Assembly: GCA_009760855.2 (NCBI GenBank)
Contig: WPIO01000129.1
Location: forward strand, 722,001 to 786,000
DNA from: Cristatella mucedo
Lineage: Eukaryota > Bryozoa > Phylactolaemata > Cristatellidae
Direction of reading: 5' to 3'
Length of the DNA: 64,000 bases
Part shown: positions 32,586 to 43,844 of the stretch, in pieces
Position numbering within the stretch: position 1 is the stretch's first letter
How the letters are laid out: the number at the start of each line of letters is the position of its first letter
Program-made: the position numbers and the translations under genes
Notes under the pieces: model-generated
What the model was told of the DNA's origin: nothing
Databases searched by the model: none
What the model saw: only the letters and a program-made list of their open reading frames with translations

Positions 32586-33625
32586 GTGGATGGCGCATTA
32601 CAGGGCTGGACACTCGTCCGGCAAAATTGCTGATACTTTATTAATTCCGAAGAGTACGGTTTCGTACAACGTGAAGAAGATAAAAAAAGACGAGGAGCGC
32701 TGAAAAGGATATCTCGGGGTCGGGCGAGACCCGCGATACCACTCGGCAGAAAACGCCCTCCTAAAGTCGGTCGCATTCAATTGACCGCTCTGCTTTGGTG
32801 AAAGCTTATGTTAGAAGTCTGCGTGGCATTGTCTAGGAAGAAAGTTAGCGGCGACATTGTCAGAAGCCGATTAGATGAGGCAATGATTAGATCTGCATTC
32901 TCGAGCTGCAAAGAGACAGCCTCTTCTGTCGGCGAAGAACGTGTTAAGTCGTTTACATTGGGCTACGGTCCAAATTCACTGGACTGCTGAAGATTAAGGT
33001 AAAGTTTTATGGAGTGACGAAAGCAAATTCATTCTCTTTCGAACCGAAAAGAAGGATTTACGTGCCTCGGTGACCCAGCGAAGCCTACTCACCCAATTGC
33101 TTGCAGCCAACGGTCAAAGTCAGATGAAAGTGTTCATGTTATGGGGTGCTTCAGCAGAAATGGCGTCAGAGCTCTGCACTGCATACCGAGCATCGTGACC
33201 CAAGACGTTTATTTTGACCTTTTCTTATCCAAAATGTAGGACTCCTAAGTGCTATGGCACTTCGTGGACTGAATTATATTTTCCAGCACTACGACGATCC
33301 TAAGAACACCGTCGCCAAGATTAAGTTTGTTGTTAATAATTTATCAGACTTTGGTTGCCTTTCCGTGATGGCTACGGAATCCGGTGACGGTTACCTTAAC
33401 TCAATCGGGCTTTTGTGGGATTCTGTTGAGCGCCGGGTACGGCCGCTGTCTGTCCGTATCGCGACTATCGATGTACTTTTCGTTTACTTGCAAGCCTAGA
33501 GCAGTATAATGGCCCATGTTTCCGAACATTTTATCAGCTCCCTGCCTGAGCGATTCCGATGGGTCTTTGCAAATAAGGAAAGTGTAACGTCACGTTATCG
33601 CAGCAAATTAAGTACGACATGTCGA
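32586..33625 (+). pseudogene. Dead Tc1/mariner-type transposase
   Basis: Plus-strand pieces in order: helix-turn-helix MAHYRAGHSSGKIADTLLIP (32589 on); a LWSDESKF-like block near 33010 with the first catalytic Asp; VMGCFSRNGVRALHCIPSIV near 33140; GLNYIFQHYDDPKNTVAKI (33265, second Asp); and GYLNSIGLLWDSVERRVR (33385), where the usual NPIExLWD has Gly at the catalytic Glu/Asp position. The tail ATIDVLFVYLQA and HVSEHFISSLPERF follows. Multiple frameshifts and the lost catalytic residue make it inactive. Terminal inverted repeats were not located. Confidence 0.82.
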
Positions 33626-34450
33626 AATTTTGAAAGCATGTTGTTTTTTCTCCAGCTCGCATACTTTTGGTCACACAAATTTTCGATATTTATTCTAGGT
33701 GCCGGTGAGTATGGGGCCGTCATGGCGGCTGCCCCAGCTGTTCAAATATTTTTGTGTCTAAGTGTATATGAATATATATATATATATATATATCACGCGT
33801 CGAGATTTTACTTTAGGAGTTTGTATTTAGGACGTAGGATTTAGGGAAGTCAGATTTAGGGAATTAAAATTTAAGGCTTAGCGTTTAATTTTTTGGGTAT
33901 GCATGCTCCTTAGGGATTTTCACTGACCATCGAATTCTTTAACTTCGGCCACGTTGCCGCGTCAGCCAGTATCAGCGGCGTCCGTGTAAAGCACAGTCGC
34001 ACCTTTGCCACCGCCGCTGTGGCTGAGTCTGTGTGTGTGCGTGCGTGCATGCGTGCGTGCGTGCGTCGGCGAGCCGCTCACACGTGACCATGCATCGCAA
34101 CGATCGAATATTAATGTGCCATTGCTGCTCAAACACCGTTGTTCAACTTGCACGCGTCTTTAAACTTTGCATAATTGTCACTTGAATATGGGGTACTAGC
34201 TGAAGCTCTGCCCAAATGGACAGACACGACTACAGCTGGCCAGAGGCTGCGTCAAATGCAAAATCCAGCTCACTCGCCAACCTCGTACCGCTCTGGCAAA
34301 GCAGGGCAGAAAGTTTCAAGCTGACCTCGACCTCCGCTTACTATACGGTTCCGGATGTCATAGCGCGCCCATACTTGTATGCATGCCGCCTTGTGAGTCG
34401 CTGAGTTGTCCTTGAGTCGCTCTCAGCAATACACCTCATACGCTCAATAA
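33626..34450. other. Unassigned, with AT microsatellite
   Basis: Holds a (TA)n run at about 33774-33793, a run of loosely repeated TTAGG(G/A)-like words at 33815-33880 (not an uninterrupted telomere array), and a (TG/CG)n stretch at 34028-34068. No gene recognised. Confidence 0.45.
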
Positions 34451-34831
34451 TCAGCAATACAATGCTCAGCAATGCGTACGCTTGCCAGTGCGACGAAGGT
34501 GCGCCCGTGCAGCTACATCCGAAAACGCGCAAGCGGGCTTCTGGCGAGCGTACGCCCGCCGTTCGGCAACCGTTCCGCAGAGCATGGCGCCGAGCGGGCG
34601 CATTCACCGCCCTCGCCCTCGGTCCCGATCGATACGCGCCCTCGCCGCGGCCCGACCACAGAGCGTGCGCCGCGGCGAGGGTGTGCACGGACGAGCCCGC
34701 GCCGCGGCGCTTTTCGCGGAGGCCGTCCGACGGAGCGGCGCGTCTCCCGCTCGATCTGCGCGCTCCGGCCGACATCGCGTGCCCCACTCTTCCATGCGTC
34801 TCATCACCTCGGCGACGGCAGCTGCCCCAAT

Positions 34832-35144
<313 letters not shown>

Positions 35145-35781
35145 GTCGTCGACTGTCACTAGCTGCACCGTGCGACCCCGCGCGCTCGCCGTGCGTCGGA
35201 GGCGGACGCCACCGCAGCCTGGTGCTCGGAAGTCGCATCGCGTGCGCTCACACTCTCGGACGTCGAGCGGCGAGCGCGGTCAATTCGATTCGATATTTCT
35301 CGGTACCTGCTAGCGCTCTCGACGGGACCGAGCCAAATAATTACCGGGATGCTGGCGGTCATAATGCCGCACGATCAATGCACGCGCCACTGTCGAGGGA
35401 AGAAGCGAGATCGACCCGAGTCTTCGACGCTTCGACCGGACGACGACGTCGCGACCGCGGCTCTCAAAGCAGCGGCACGAGCAGCGGTGGTGGCGACGCG
35501 CACGCAGCAGCAGCTCTCCGCTGCCCTGCTACTGCCGCGGCGGGCACTGCAAAAAGCGGACGCCGTCCGTCCGACGTCGCGCGACCTTGGCGCTCCGACG
35601 TCGCTCGCTCGGGTAGCTCGCCAGCGGGCGCCGACCGGCGGCGCCTGACCGCACGCATCTGGACGCCGACTCGCGAGCGGCTGGCTACTGGCGGACCGGA
35701 CGACTGAGCGGCGTGAGCGGCGCGCGCGCGCCAGCGCCGCCGCTGCTCGCGTTGAACATCCGCCAGAGCGCGTGCGATCTA

Positions 35782-35855
35782 ATCCACTCGCTAGCGGCGC
35801 CGACGCGAGCGGCTCCGCGAGCGAGCGCTCGCGTCGGCGTCGCTAGCGAGTGGAT
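35782..35855. repeat. Strong hairpin, 30-bp arms
   Basis: 35782-35811 pairs with 35826-35855 with one mismatch, leaving a 14-base loop. The arms begin ATCCACTCGCTAGCG. It lies in the CpG-rich island about 0.75 kb upstream of the bHLH ORF. Confidence 0.85.
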
Positions 35856-36590
35856 CCGCTTTCAACACCGATGTGCTTCTAGGACGCTGCCGCCCCCCAG
35901 CCTACCCTGCGATCGGAGCACGCGCACGCCCAGGTAGTAAGCCTTGGACTTGGCAGTGTCTACCCTTCCGTCCTTCCCCCCAGTCCCTCCACCACAGGGC
36001 CATGACATCGTGCGACGGGCCAGCCGGGCACGTTCCTTGACCGCCCCCCCCCCCCCGCGGCTGCCAATTCAGTCACGCTTGCACTCTAAGCCATTTGTGC
36101 CGGATTTTAGCTTAGGTCGCCGAGTTCTACTGCCAGACTGCTATACTAACCGAACGTTCAAGTCAGTCGAACGGAAGTTCGCGGCACAAACGGCAAAGTT
36201 TGCATCGGCGCTTTGAGAATGCGAGTTGACGACTATCGCGGTGACCAAGCGGCCCTACGCGAAGCTAAAGCCTGCCTGAGCTCGCTTGCAGGCCATTTTC
36301 CTCGAGCCGCGATCTCGCGCCGCGACCTCGCACCGTTACCTCGCGCCGCGACCTAGGGCCGCAACCTCGGGCCGTCAGCTCGTCATTCGCGCCAGCTCGT
36401 AATGCGATTGAGACCTCCCGCAGCGACCGATGGACGCCGCTCGCGCCCTGCCTGCCTGCCTCGACATCGCGCACCGTTGTTTGGCGGCCTTCCCGCCCGG
36501 GCTACATTCGAACTGCGGGCGCGCGCGGGCCAGCTTTTTTTCTGAGCGGCAATCGACGGCCGTTTAGAGCCGGTTCGCCTCGGCGAGGAT

Positions 36591-36869
36591 ATGAAAGCGA
36601 AGCAGCCGGCGAGACGGAGCGCCAGAAATCTGCACTGCAATTCGAAGGAGCGGCAGCAGCAGCGGCGGCGACGGCGGCGGCGACAACTCATGGCGGAGGC
36701 GTTCGACGCCACGTTTGACGAGCTGGCGAGTCTGTTGCCCGCGCCCCCGGAGCTCTCGTCGGACCGGGAGCTCTCGCGGATTGACCTCGTTCGGCTGGCC
36801 TCCGACTACATTCGCTACCTTAGCGACGTGCTGCAGAGCGGCGGCGGCGACGAGGACGCGCGCGGCTGA
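36591..36869 (+). CDS. Small basic helix-loop-helix protein (group A-like)
   Basis: A 92-residue frame. The ATG at 36591 is the first Met after an in-frame TAG at about 36568, with a G at -3. A bHLH domain fills residues 17-84: NSKER (basic-region motif), an arginine run (RRRRRRR), helix 1 MAEAFDATFDELASLLP, a loop (APPELSSDRE) and helix 2 LSRIDLVRLASDYIRYLSDV. Helix 1 and the loop-helix 2 pattern recall NHLH/HEN and TAL-type proteins (VEAFNLAFAELRKLLP, LSKIEILRLA). The distance from NSKER to helix 1 is about seven residues longer than usual because of the arginine run. In an ungapped alignment the DNA-contacting Glu would be Arg. Such proteins normally dimerise with E-proteins and bind E-boxes in the nucleus. 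The frame is intronless and lies in a CpG island. The exact family is uncertain. Confidence 0.72.
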   Translation: MKAKQPARRSARNLHCNSKERQQQRRRRRRRQLMAEAFDATFDELASLLPAPPELSSDRELSRIDLVRLASDYIRYLSDVLQSGGGDEDARG

Positions 36870-37680
36870 CCACCGGAAGTCACCGGCTCGAAAAAGGAGG
36901 CGCCCGAGCGGCCGTTCGCCGCCAGCGGGCGATTCGCGCAGCGTAAAAAACGACGTCTGCGGCACTTGCACGTTCCGCTCGACTAGCGGCGCGACCGTTA
37001 GTTGCACTGACGGTTGCCGCCGGGGTAGCAGCCGCCGCCGCCTCCGCCGCCGCTGCCGCAGGCGCTGTTTGCAGCCTGCAGCGCTAGACGCATCGATCTG
37101 GCCGCAGGCGGCGGCGGTCGTCCTCCGCAGACGGTGCTTCAAATGGTGGCGCCTTCGACGCTCGCTCAGCCGCCGCAGATGCCCGAAGACCGCGCAGCCG
37201 GCGCTTCCGGCTATTGCAAATAGCGCCCGGTCGATGCTGACCTTTAACGTCGCATCGAGACTCGAGCGCCGGACATTGCCTTGGCGTTAATAATGCACGA
37301 CGCTATCGATCGCGCGCGCGTGCGCGCGCGGGCCAACGAATCTCGGCCGCGAAGAGAACGCATTTTCTTCAGACCAAAAGCGCTTCTTCCCGCGAAAACT
37401 GGGGCGAAACGACCGCGCGCAGCGGTGCCGTCGCGAGAGTCGAATGTTCAGAGGACCGATCAACACCGACATCGCATCGGCGGGATGTCGGATCGGCGAG
37501 AGCGGCGAACGCGCCTCGCTCTCGCTCAGCCGCTCAGGTGTTCGGCGCGCGCAATCTCTTTTTTCAAATCCGCTGCGTTAGCATGCGCTAAAACACGAGC
37601 TGCCCTCTGTCCTGCCCGAGGCGCGTCGGTGCGCACGCGCGCCGTCCGTGCGTGCGGACGGCCGCTCTAAGGGGGCCGAT

Positions 37681-39105
37681 GGGCTGCGGCTCTTGGCTGC
37701 GTGACGGGGCAGCTACCGACGGCTCTCTGCCTTTGCAACCCGACGAGCGGACGGAGTACGTGCGGAAGCGAGGCGGCGCCGTGCGCGCTCGAGCGCGCCT
37801 CGGCCAGGAAGCGAAGGGCTGAGCGAAGGGGCGCGCGGCTTAGTTGCACGGAGCACTCCTTCACGCCCGCCGTCGCGTCCGCTCCGCGCGTGCACTCGCG
37901 CCGCCACTCGCCGCGAGATTTGAGCAGGAAACTCGGTAACGGCGGCAGGTGCGCCACTCCGCTGCGTCCACCGCAAAATGCCCAGCGAGAAGTCGGTAGA
38001 GCCTCCCCCGCCACTGCCATCTGTATCTCCGTTTGGGACGAGCTGTTAAAGCATCGCGCGTCGCAAGACGTGTGTGCGTAGGCCGGATGTCCTCTCGCAA
38101 GTGGGCGAACCGAAGGACTGCGTCTGCAGTAGCAGCCGCTAACCTCCAAGCCTACAAGCTAGCAGTCGCCGCACGCGGACATTGTAATGTAGCGATAAGG
38201 TCTTAGCAGAGAGGTAGGAGTCTTGCATTTTACTGACCCGGTTTGCCAGTTCGAGACCTGCAGAGATAAAATCTGCATTTCCGGTTGCAAGCGGCGGTGA
38301 AATTCGCTAAGGCTTGCTGGCTTGCTCGTGCTTTCTACACCGCGTACGTGCCCCGACAGCGGCTAAGAAATGCTAGCTTTAGGCTAACCCGCTGAGCGCG
38401 GTGAAGAGGAATGAACGCGCTGGGCCTGCCGTTACGGCGTCACGGCGGAGCGAAAATTATCGAGTCCTCCTCGCCAATGCATTGTAGTCGCGTTTTCTCT
38501 CTTGAGACGCACCTGTCGGTAAACAGCGCGTGGGTCCCAGCTACTTCATTATTGTCTAATTATACTTGCGCACCGGCTTATTCAGCGAGTGGCCTAGATC
38601 GGAGCTGCGCTCCGACTGTGTCGCGTGCAGCATCAGTTAAAACCAGATATGAAGTACACCGATAACCGACTGCTCCAATTATTCCCACAACCCAAAAGTC
38701 AACAAGGCTATTCGCACTCCACGGAGTGCTGAGAAAACAATTTTAATTTGCTTTTCCTCCTTAAGCATAGCGTACATTTTGAGCTTGCTCATTGGATAGA
38801 TGCAGGTAAGATACTGACTGCGATTTGTATACGCTCTCCTTATGTGGCAGCACGTCCTCCTTGAGGCCCACGTCATACGCAAGCGCCAATCGTCCTTGCC
38901 TTTCATTTCTACGCAGATGACACTTAGCTACTCTATCTGCTCTTTGCTCCTCGTCTTCTAGCGCCTCAAACCCTCTCTCTGCTCCAGCTGAGCCCCCCCC
39001 CCCCCGGGATCGCACTGCGATCGCGGCAGTTTTTCAAATACGAATATCGGCAATACAATCCGCGTATTAACTAAAGGAAAACCTAAATAGCTAGCTCTCA
39101 AAGTG
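37681..39105. other. Unassigned stretch after the CpG island
   Basis: GC-rich until about 38150, then ordinary composition. It includes a C13 run at 38993-39005. Several overlapping frames, but no domain recognised. Confidence 0.4.
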
Positions 39106-39109
39106 AGTT

Positions 39110-40075
39110 CGACTAGCATTTCTGTCGAGGACTATGTTAGATGTGCATTACTATATAGATACCACATCAGCTCCACACTCAAGTCCGCATAATTTCAGTT
39201 ACATAGCAACCTAAATGAACCGGCCTAGCTAATTGTGCCACGACGAGTTAATGCTGCACGCATTTCAGTTGTGGCAAAACTTAGAAGAGTTAGGCTTGTC
39301 CGCAGTCAAGTCTGCCTAATTGCAAGCATTTAGGCCTGCTTAAGCAGGAATACAGCGTCCAAGTTGCAAGCATGCATTCATGACATCTCATCTCGACTTC
39401 TTTAACTCACTGATTCCAGGTCATCCTGCCGGGAAAAAAAGGCGCCTACATCTGATGCGAAACTCTGCAGCCAGGCTGGTGTGTCGAGTGCGTTGCAACA
39501 TTGCCACTTCTCGCCGACCTGCACTGGCTACCAGTCAAGCAACGGATCGCCTTCAAAGTTTTGTCGCTCACTTTTAGGTCACTTCATTCTTTGACTCTAG
39601 CCTATCTCTCAGATCTACTCCCCAACCGGGCCAAGCATCGTACCACCCACTTTTTGGAATCCAACAGTTTACCGCTACCTCGTACAGACCTCAAATCCTT
39701 TGGAGACCGTGCATTTAGTTTGTATGCTCCTAAAGCCTGGAACTCCCTCCCGACCTGCGTCAGAACATCCCCTGACCCGACCACATTTAAAAGGAACTTA
39801 AAAGCACACCTATTTAGGAGAGCATTTAGTGGGTTCCTGTGATTTTTCCTTCATGTGCTTATGTGTGCTTACACTGTGCATGCTGCCACTAACAACATTT
39901 GCATGCTGACCCTGGGCATGTCACCCCTAACCATCTTATTCATGTTGTTTATCAAGCACGATATTACTCACGATTCAATCGTGCTTTCCTTTGCAGCAAA
40001 TTTAAGCGCCTAGGAAGAAATTGAGTTCTCTGAGGGCGTTTTATCAAGTGCATTATGATTATTATTTTTTTTTGC
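39110..40075 (+). mobile_element. LINE 3' end, plus orientation
   Basis: Diverged pieces at 39160-39365 (ACCACATCAGCTCCACACTC; AAGTCTGCCTAATTG) precede a better-preserved part from 39380. The frame 39501-39842 gives LADLHWLPVKQRIAFKVLSL, SFGDRAFSLYAPKAWNSLPT and TTFKRNLKAHLFRRAFSG, the complete RT C-terminus. The 3' UTR and tail (AAGCGCCTAGGAAGAAATTG, TCTCTGAGGGCG) follow, ending in TTATGATTATTATT. This copy preserves the native C-terminal frame that copy 1 has lost. Confidence 0.85.
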
Positions 40076-40099
40076 CACAACAGTGCCACATGACAGCAG

Positions 40100-41400
40100 C
40101 TCTCTTTGTCCTTCTTTTGGCTCTCAGTCATTCAGCGGAACGGCTTCAAGTTTCTGTCATGTCATCCATCTTCTCTTCCTCCCTCGGCTCTTTAAGCCCC
40201 TCCCCAGCACTCGCTCTGACTTATCTATCTAAAATACATACTCGTTCCGACCGCTCCCACCGCCCGGCTATCCCATTTTTGACTTCACTCGCTTGTCCTC
40301 GGATAAAACTCAAAAACTCTGGACCTGTTGTGTTCGTGCAGTTATCATGTTATGTGTTACACAAGTAGCTCACTGCCTGTGGACTCGCTTCGCTAAGTCG
40401 TGGTAGTTCCGTCACGGAGGACAACGCTGCGCCATCTTGCCGATGGACGGAAGTGTACCATCTTGCCGCGTGACGGAGGGAAGGATGGACTTTCTTGCTT
40501 TAATTAGTAGAGATCTGTGACATCATGATATTCCTCAACTTGATGAAATTTAAAGCGAACTAAAAATGCACACCATGCACCTCGTCTGTAAGAATCGTCC
40601 GTCTGTGCTTATGGATGCAACAGTGGTGCATGTTCTCATCACATAGTAGTAGTTATGCCTCCTCACCAGTCCGTGTGAAATGCCTAGCAAGAAAGTGTAT
40701 CCTGTGTTAGCACTGTAAATTGTTTTATTTTATATTTTTATTAATCAGACAGGATATTCTGCAAGCAGGCCACATGTCGGGCCAGTAGCCTTGAGAGAAC
40801 ATTGCTTCCATTAATGCTTTTAACATGCTAACAACTGCTGTGTAAATTTGGTATTTAACCAGGCTCTCATCAAGTGGGCGTGAAAATGCCTGCACGGGGA
40901 TGCTTAAAAAAATAAAACCAAAGACTAGCCTCTTTTTCCATAGAAAGATCCTTAAAGACTATCACCGCCGCTTGCAGCAGCAATAAAGGATCGCCAACCG
41001 CAGGATTCGAACCCACGCCTTGTGTCCCGAGGTCGGAAGAGCAACCGCCTTACCTAGCGTGCCATCACGGCTCTGAGATGCACCTCCGTAAGCCTCCGGG
41101 ATTACTTTTCGTAGTTGTCCCAGTTAGTAAATTTTCTCATTTAATTAGGCGAGCAGCGGCTCGATGTAGCACAAGCCGGGCGACTCCAAGGCTTCCCTAG
41201 GGCACTTTCCGGCTGCACACAAGAAAAGTAAACTGCAAGCTTGATCCTAGTTGAGCCGAGCCTTGCAGTTACAGAGTCGCAGCAACACTGTGGGCCATCA
41301 GCACAATCCTCTTCGCGTCAATCTTTCAGTCTCGGGCTGAGCCTCCCGTTGGTGACTGAGCAGTGATACAAGTGAGTTCAGTCGATGACCCCCAGTCAGT
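40100..41400 (+). repeat. Unclassified dispersed repeat, copy 3
   Basis: Homologous to 27640-28820 and partly to 16895-17800. Its part 40367-40500 (ACTGCCTGTGGACTCG, ACAACGCTGC, CCATCTTGCCG twice) recurs at 52340-52490. A SINE at 40926-41076 splits it where copy 2 is continuous. No coding domain is recognised. A LINE 3' region is possible because of a weak FKxNLKxHxx-like phrase near 40550. Confidence 0.6.
40926..41076 (-). mobile_element. tRNA-derived SINE (family C)
   Basis: On the minus strand GATGGCACGCTAGGTAAGGC (box A-like) is followed by GGGTTCGAATCCTGC (a perfect box B), then a body ending in a T/A-rich run. Folding as a true tRNA fails: the acceptor ends do not pair and the anticodon loop is off. 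It is therefore a SINE head rather than a tRNA gene. Its insertion is shown by the empty site in repeat copy 2. Confidence 0.75.
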
Positions 41401-42103
41401 TCTCTTCTTCGCGACTTCATGTAACGTCTTCTGAGCTGCGCCGCCGCGTCGATTCGTCCGGCAGCACGCGGCTTCCAGGCAGGCGCTCGAAGGCGCCTCG
41501 GCTGCCTGGACTCTCCTGGGCCTAGACAGCTTTGATCTTCGAGCTCGGCTTCGAGCCGAATCGATGCGGGTCTTGTTTGATATAAATTGAAAAACCAGCC
41601 GTCTACATACGCTGCGTACACATCGACACGACGAATTCCTCAATGGTGTGCTAAAAACTCTGCAATATCTCTGTCTCACAACTGCCATGCAGCTGATATT
41701 GCCGAAGAATATTATAGACAGTAGATAACTTTCTCAAGTTGATCAAAGGCTGAACCCTACTAACACTTATGAGGAAGCCTAGCACCAGTCAGAAATTATG
41801 AATCCTCACTCAACAGATTAGCTCAGCGAGCATCTCTAATGCAGCCTTAGGACTGTAACTCCAGGTGACTATGACCTATGACCTTGGCAGCTGACTTCGA
41901 ACTGAGAGGATCCTTTACAAAATGGCAGCAATAAACCGAGACGAAGCGCGATGTATCTTTACATATGTATCTAGATGATGCATGTGTGACTTATGACCAA
42001 GTCAGTATATAAGGCGCGAGCCTGACCACGGTCAGCCTGTTTGAGCGACGGTTTGTGTGCTAGTCTTTGAGTCGTGGCTCTAGCAGCAATCTGCCCTCGG
42101 CGA

Positions 42104-42105
<2 letters not shown>
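41401..42105. other. Unassigned stretch
   Basis: No gene or repeat recognised. Minus-strand frames at 41298-41688 lack domains. Confidence 0.4.

Positions 42106-42168
<63 letters not shown>
42106..42168. repeat. (TG)n microsatellite
   Basis: Uninterrupted TG dinucleotide run of about 31 units. Confidence 0.97.
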
Positions 42169-42172
<4 letters not shown>

Positions 42173-42474
42173 AGGTGTACGATCTGGGCGAAACGAGCCT
42201 CGGCCGATGGGCCGATGGGTAACGAGGGTCGATACTGAAAAGGCACCCAGATCCCCTACAAGCGTCTCCTACAAGTGACTTGTGCACTGTGCAGGCCGCT
42301 AGCACCTCTGACAGAGCTGCAGGCATTCGTCCTGCCGACGTTGGGCCACCCATGCCGGGCCAGCGCTGGGCACCCGCCGCAGAATTCTCGCCCACTGAAA
42401 AGGCAGAGAGGTTCGCCACTCGTCGGGAAAGCGTGCTACCTCACCCACTGCTGGTCGGCTCGATTCCTCTTTCG

Positions 42475-42560
42475 GCGCAGCTGTAGCGGCGCAGCTACAG
42501 CAGCGCCGCTACAGCTGCGCTGCTGTAGCTGCGCAGCTGTAGCTGCGCTGCTGTAGCGGC
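42475..42560. repeat. Self-complementary GCAGCTGTAGC array
   Basis: A perfect hairpin (42475-42492 with 42503-42520, 18-bp arms, loop AGCTACAGCA) is followed by further copies of the same unit (GCTGCTGTAGCTGCGCAGCT). Able to form alternative cruciforms. No coding role seen. Confidence 0.85.
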
Positions 42561-42908
42561 TGCCGAGCTCTTCTTGCTGCTGCTGCTTTCGCTGTGGGGG
42601 CTCGCTTCTGGCCCGACCTCTGGCCTCGAAGTAGGTGCTTTATGGGGGAGCGCTCGTAGCTCGAGCTGCGACAGACGAGCAGTGACAGCTTGTTCTACGT
42701 CTCATTCAGCTGTCGGAAACTGGTTCTTTAGCAGCCATCCATAGTGGGGACGCTTCACTGCGATAGGGGCGGATGCTCGGAAATGCTTCAAGGGTAGATG
42801 TTGAGAGAACGCTGAGAAGATTGGTCCAACGATCAGAGATTTTGTTAGGGCAACTTTCAAAAGACAAGTTTATTCGAAATGTGATCTGAATTTTTGATGA
42901 TTTCTATA

Positions 42909-43150
42909 ACAAAGAACTGCGATAACAATTATAATAAGAATAATATAGTCCAGTTTGTATAGCACACAACAAAGAACTGCGATTCAAGTTATATTAAGAA
43001 TAATATAGTCCATTTTGTATAGCACCTTAAGAGAGCTTAATCTCCATTTATGAGATTCACTTATGCCGCAGTGTTTGAGCAGCATACGACCTCGGTCATC
43101 AAATGCATTCGCCTTGACCTCGGTTATCGAAGGCGAGCACCTAACTCCTT
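42909..43150 (-). mobile_element. tRNA-derived SINE (family A) with duplicated 3' flank
   Basis: The minus-oriented tail (reversed words TTGTATAGCACCTTAAGAGA, GCTTAATCTCC) and the tRNA-like head (CATACGACCTCGGTCATC) match the SINE at 46970-47112. Just 3' of it a segment of about 60 bp, CAAAGAACTGCGAT...TTTGTATAGCAC, is tandemly duplicated (42909-42967 and 42968-43026). Confidence 0.65.
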
Positions 43151-43840
43151 AGCGAAACCAGAGCGATTGGGCAAACCATTTCTAACACAAATAAACAAGA
43201 AGCCGCATATCTACAAATGCAAAACTTACCAATCGTACGCAACTTGTGTCCCAACTTGCTGAACCTTAGTAAGTCGAGATACATGTTTGCAGCATGAAAA
43301 GAGAAGGGTGAACTATATCATAACCAAAACTTACTAGAACATACAATTCAGATAGATTTTACCATTCATCTATGCTAAGAAAATATCAATAATGACGTCG
43401 TTAAGCTGGTTCAACAGGACAGTGAACTTTTTAGCATAGGCTGGAATAACAAAAATGGAGAATCTTCTGAATCTAGGGGAAAGCCAGAAAATAATTTTGT
43501 TCTCGATGTACTGAAATTTCATGATTTTGGATACTTGAAATGTTAACCAACAACAAAGCCATCAATAATATCACGGCTCTTCCTAATGAAACGATTGCTC
43601 TTGGATCGTGTCAATTTCGACATTAAAAATATTTACCATCAGTAGCCGGCGAACGTCTAATTGCATCAACGTTTTTAAACGTCTATTAACAAATGTAGGG
43701 GAAAGTAATCGATCGTGGCTATTAAAGCTGTTTGCTGTTTTTCAGCCTTTTGTATACATCATCGAGTGGAAACTGTTGATCTTCGTCTGAGTTAAATAAT
43801 GGATTCATAAAATTGAAACAACGAGAAAAGCTAAGGTTAC
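43151..43840. other. Unassigned stretch
   Basis: AT-rich. It may include the 5' part of the hAT relic that continues beyond the LINE at 43845-44740, but no motif is certain. Confidence 0.3.
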
Positions 43841-43844
43841 ATAT

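Noticed and set aside
33815-33880. Telomere-like TTAGGG words
   Set aside because: Only scattered, imperfect words; no tandem array.
36265-38150. Additional coding exons around the bHLH gene
   Set aside because: Many long frames on both strands, but all are Ala/Arg/Ser-rich with no domain, as expected in GC-rich DNA with few stops.
40980-41076. A tRNA gene on the minus strand
   Set aside because: Box B is perfect but the acceptor and anticodon arms do not fold properly, and the unit interrupts a repeat that is intact elsewhere, so it is a SINE.
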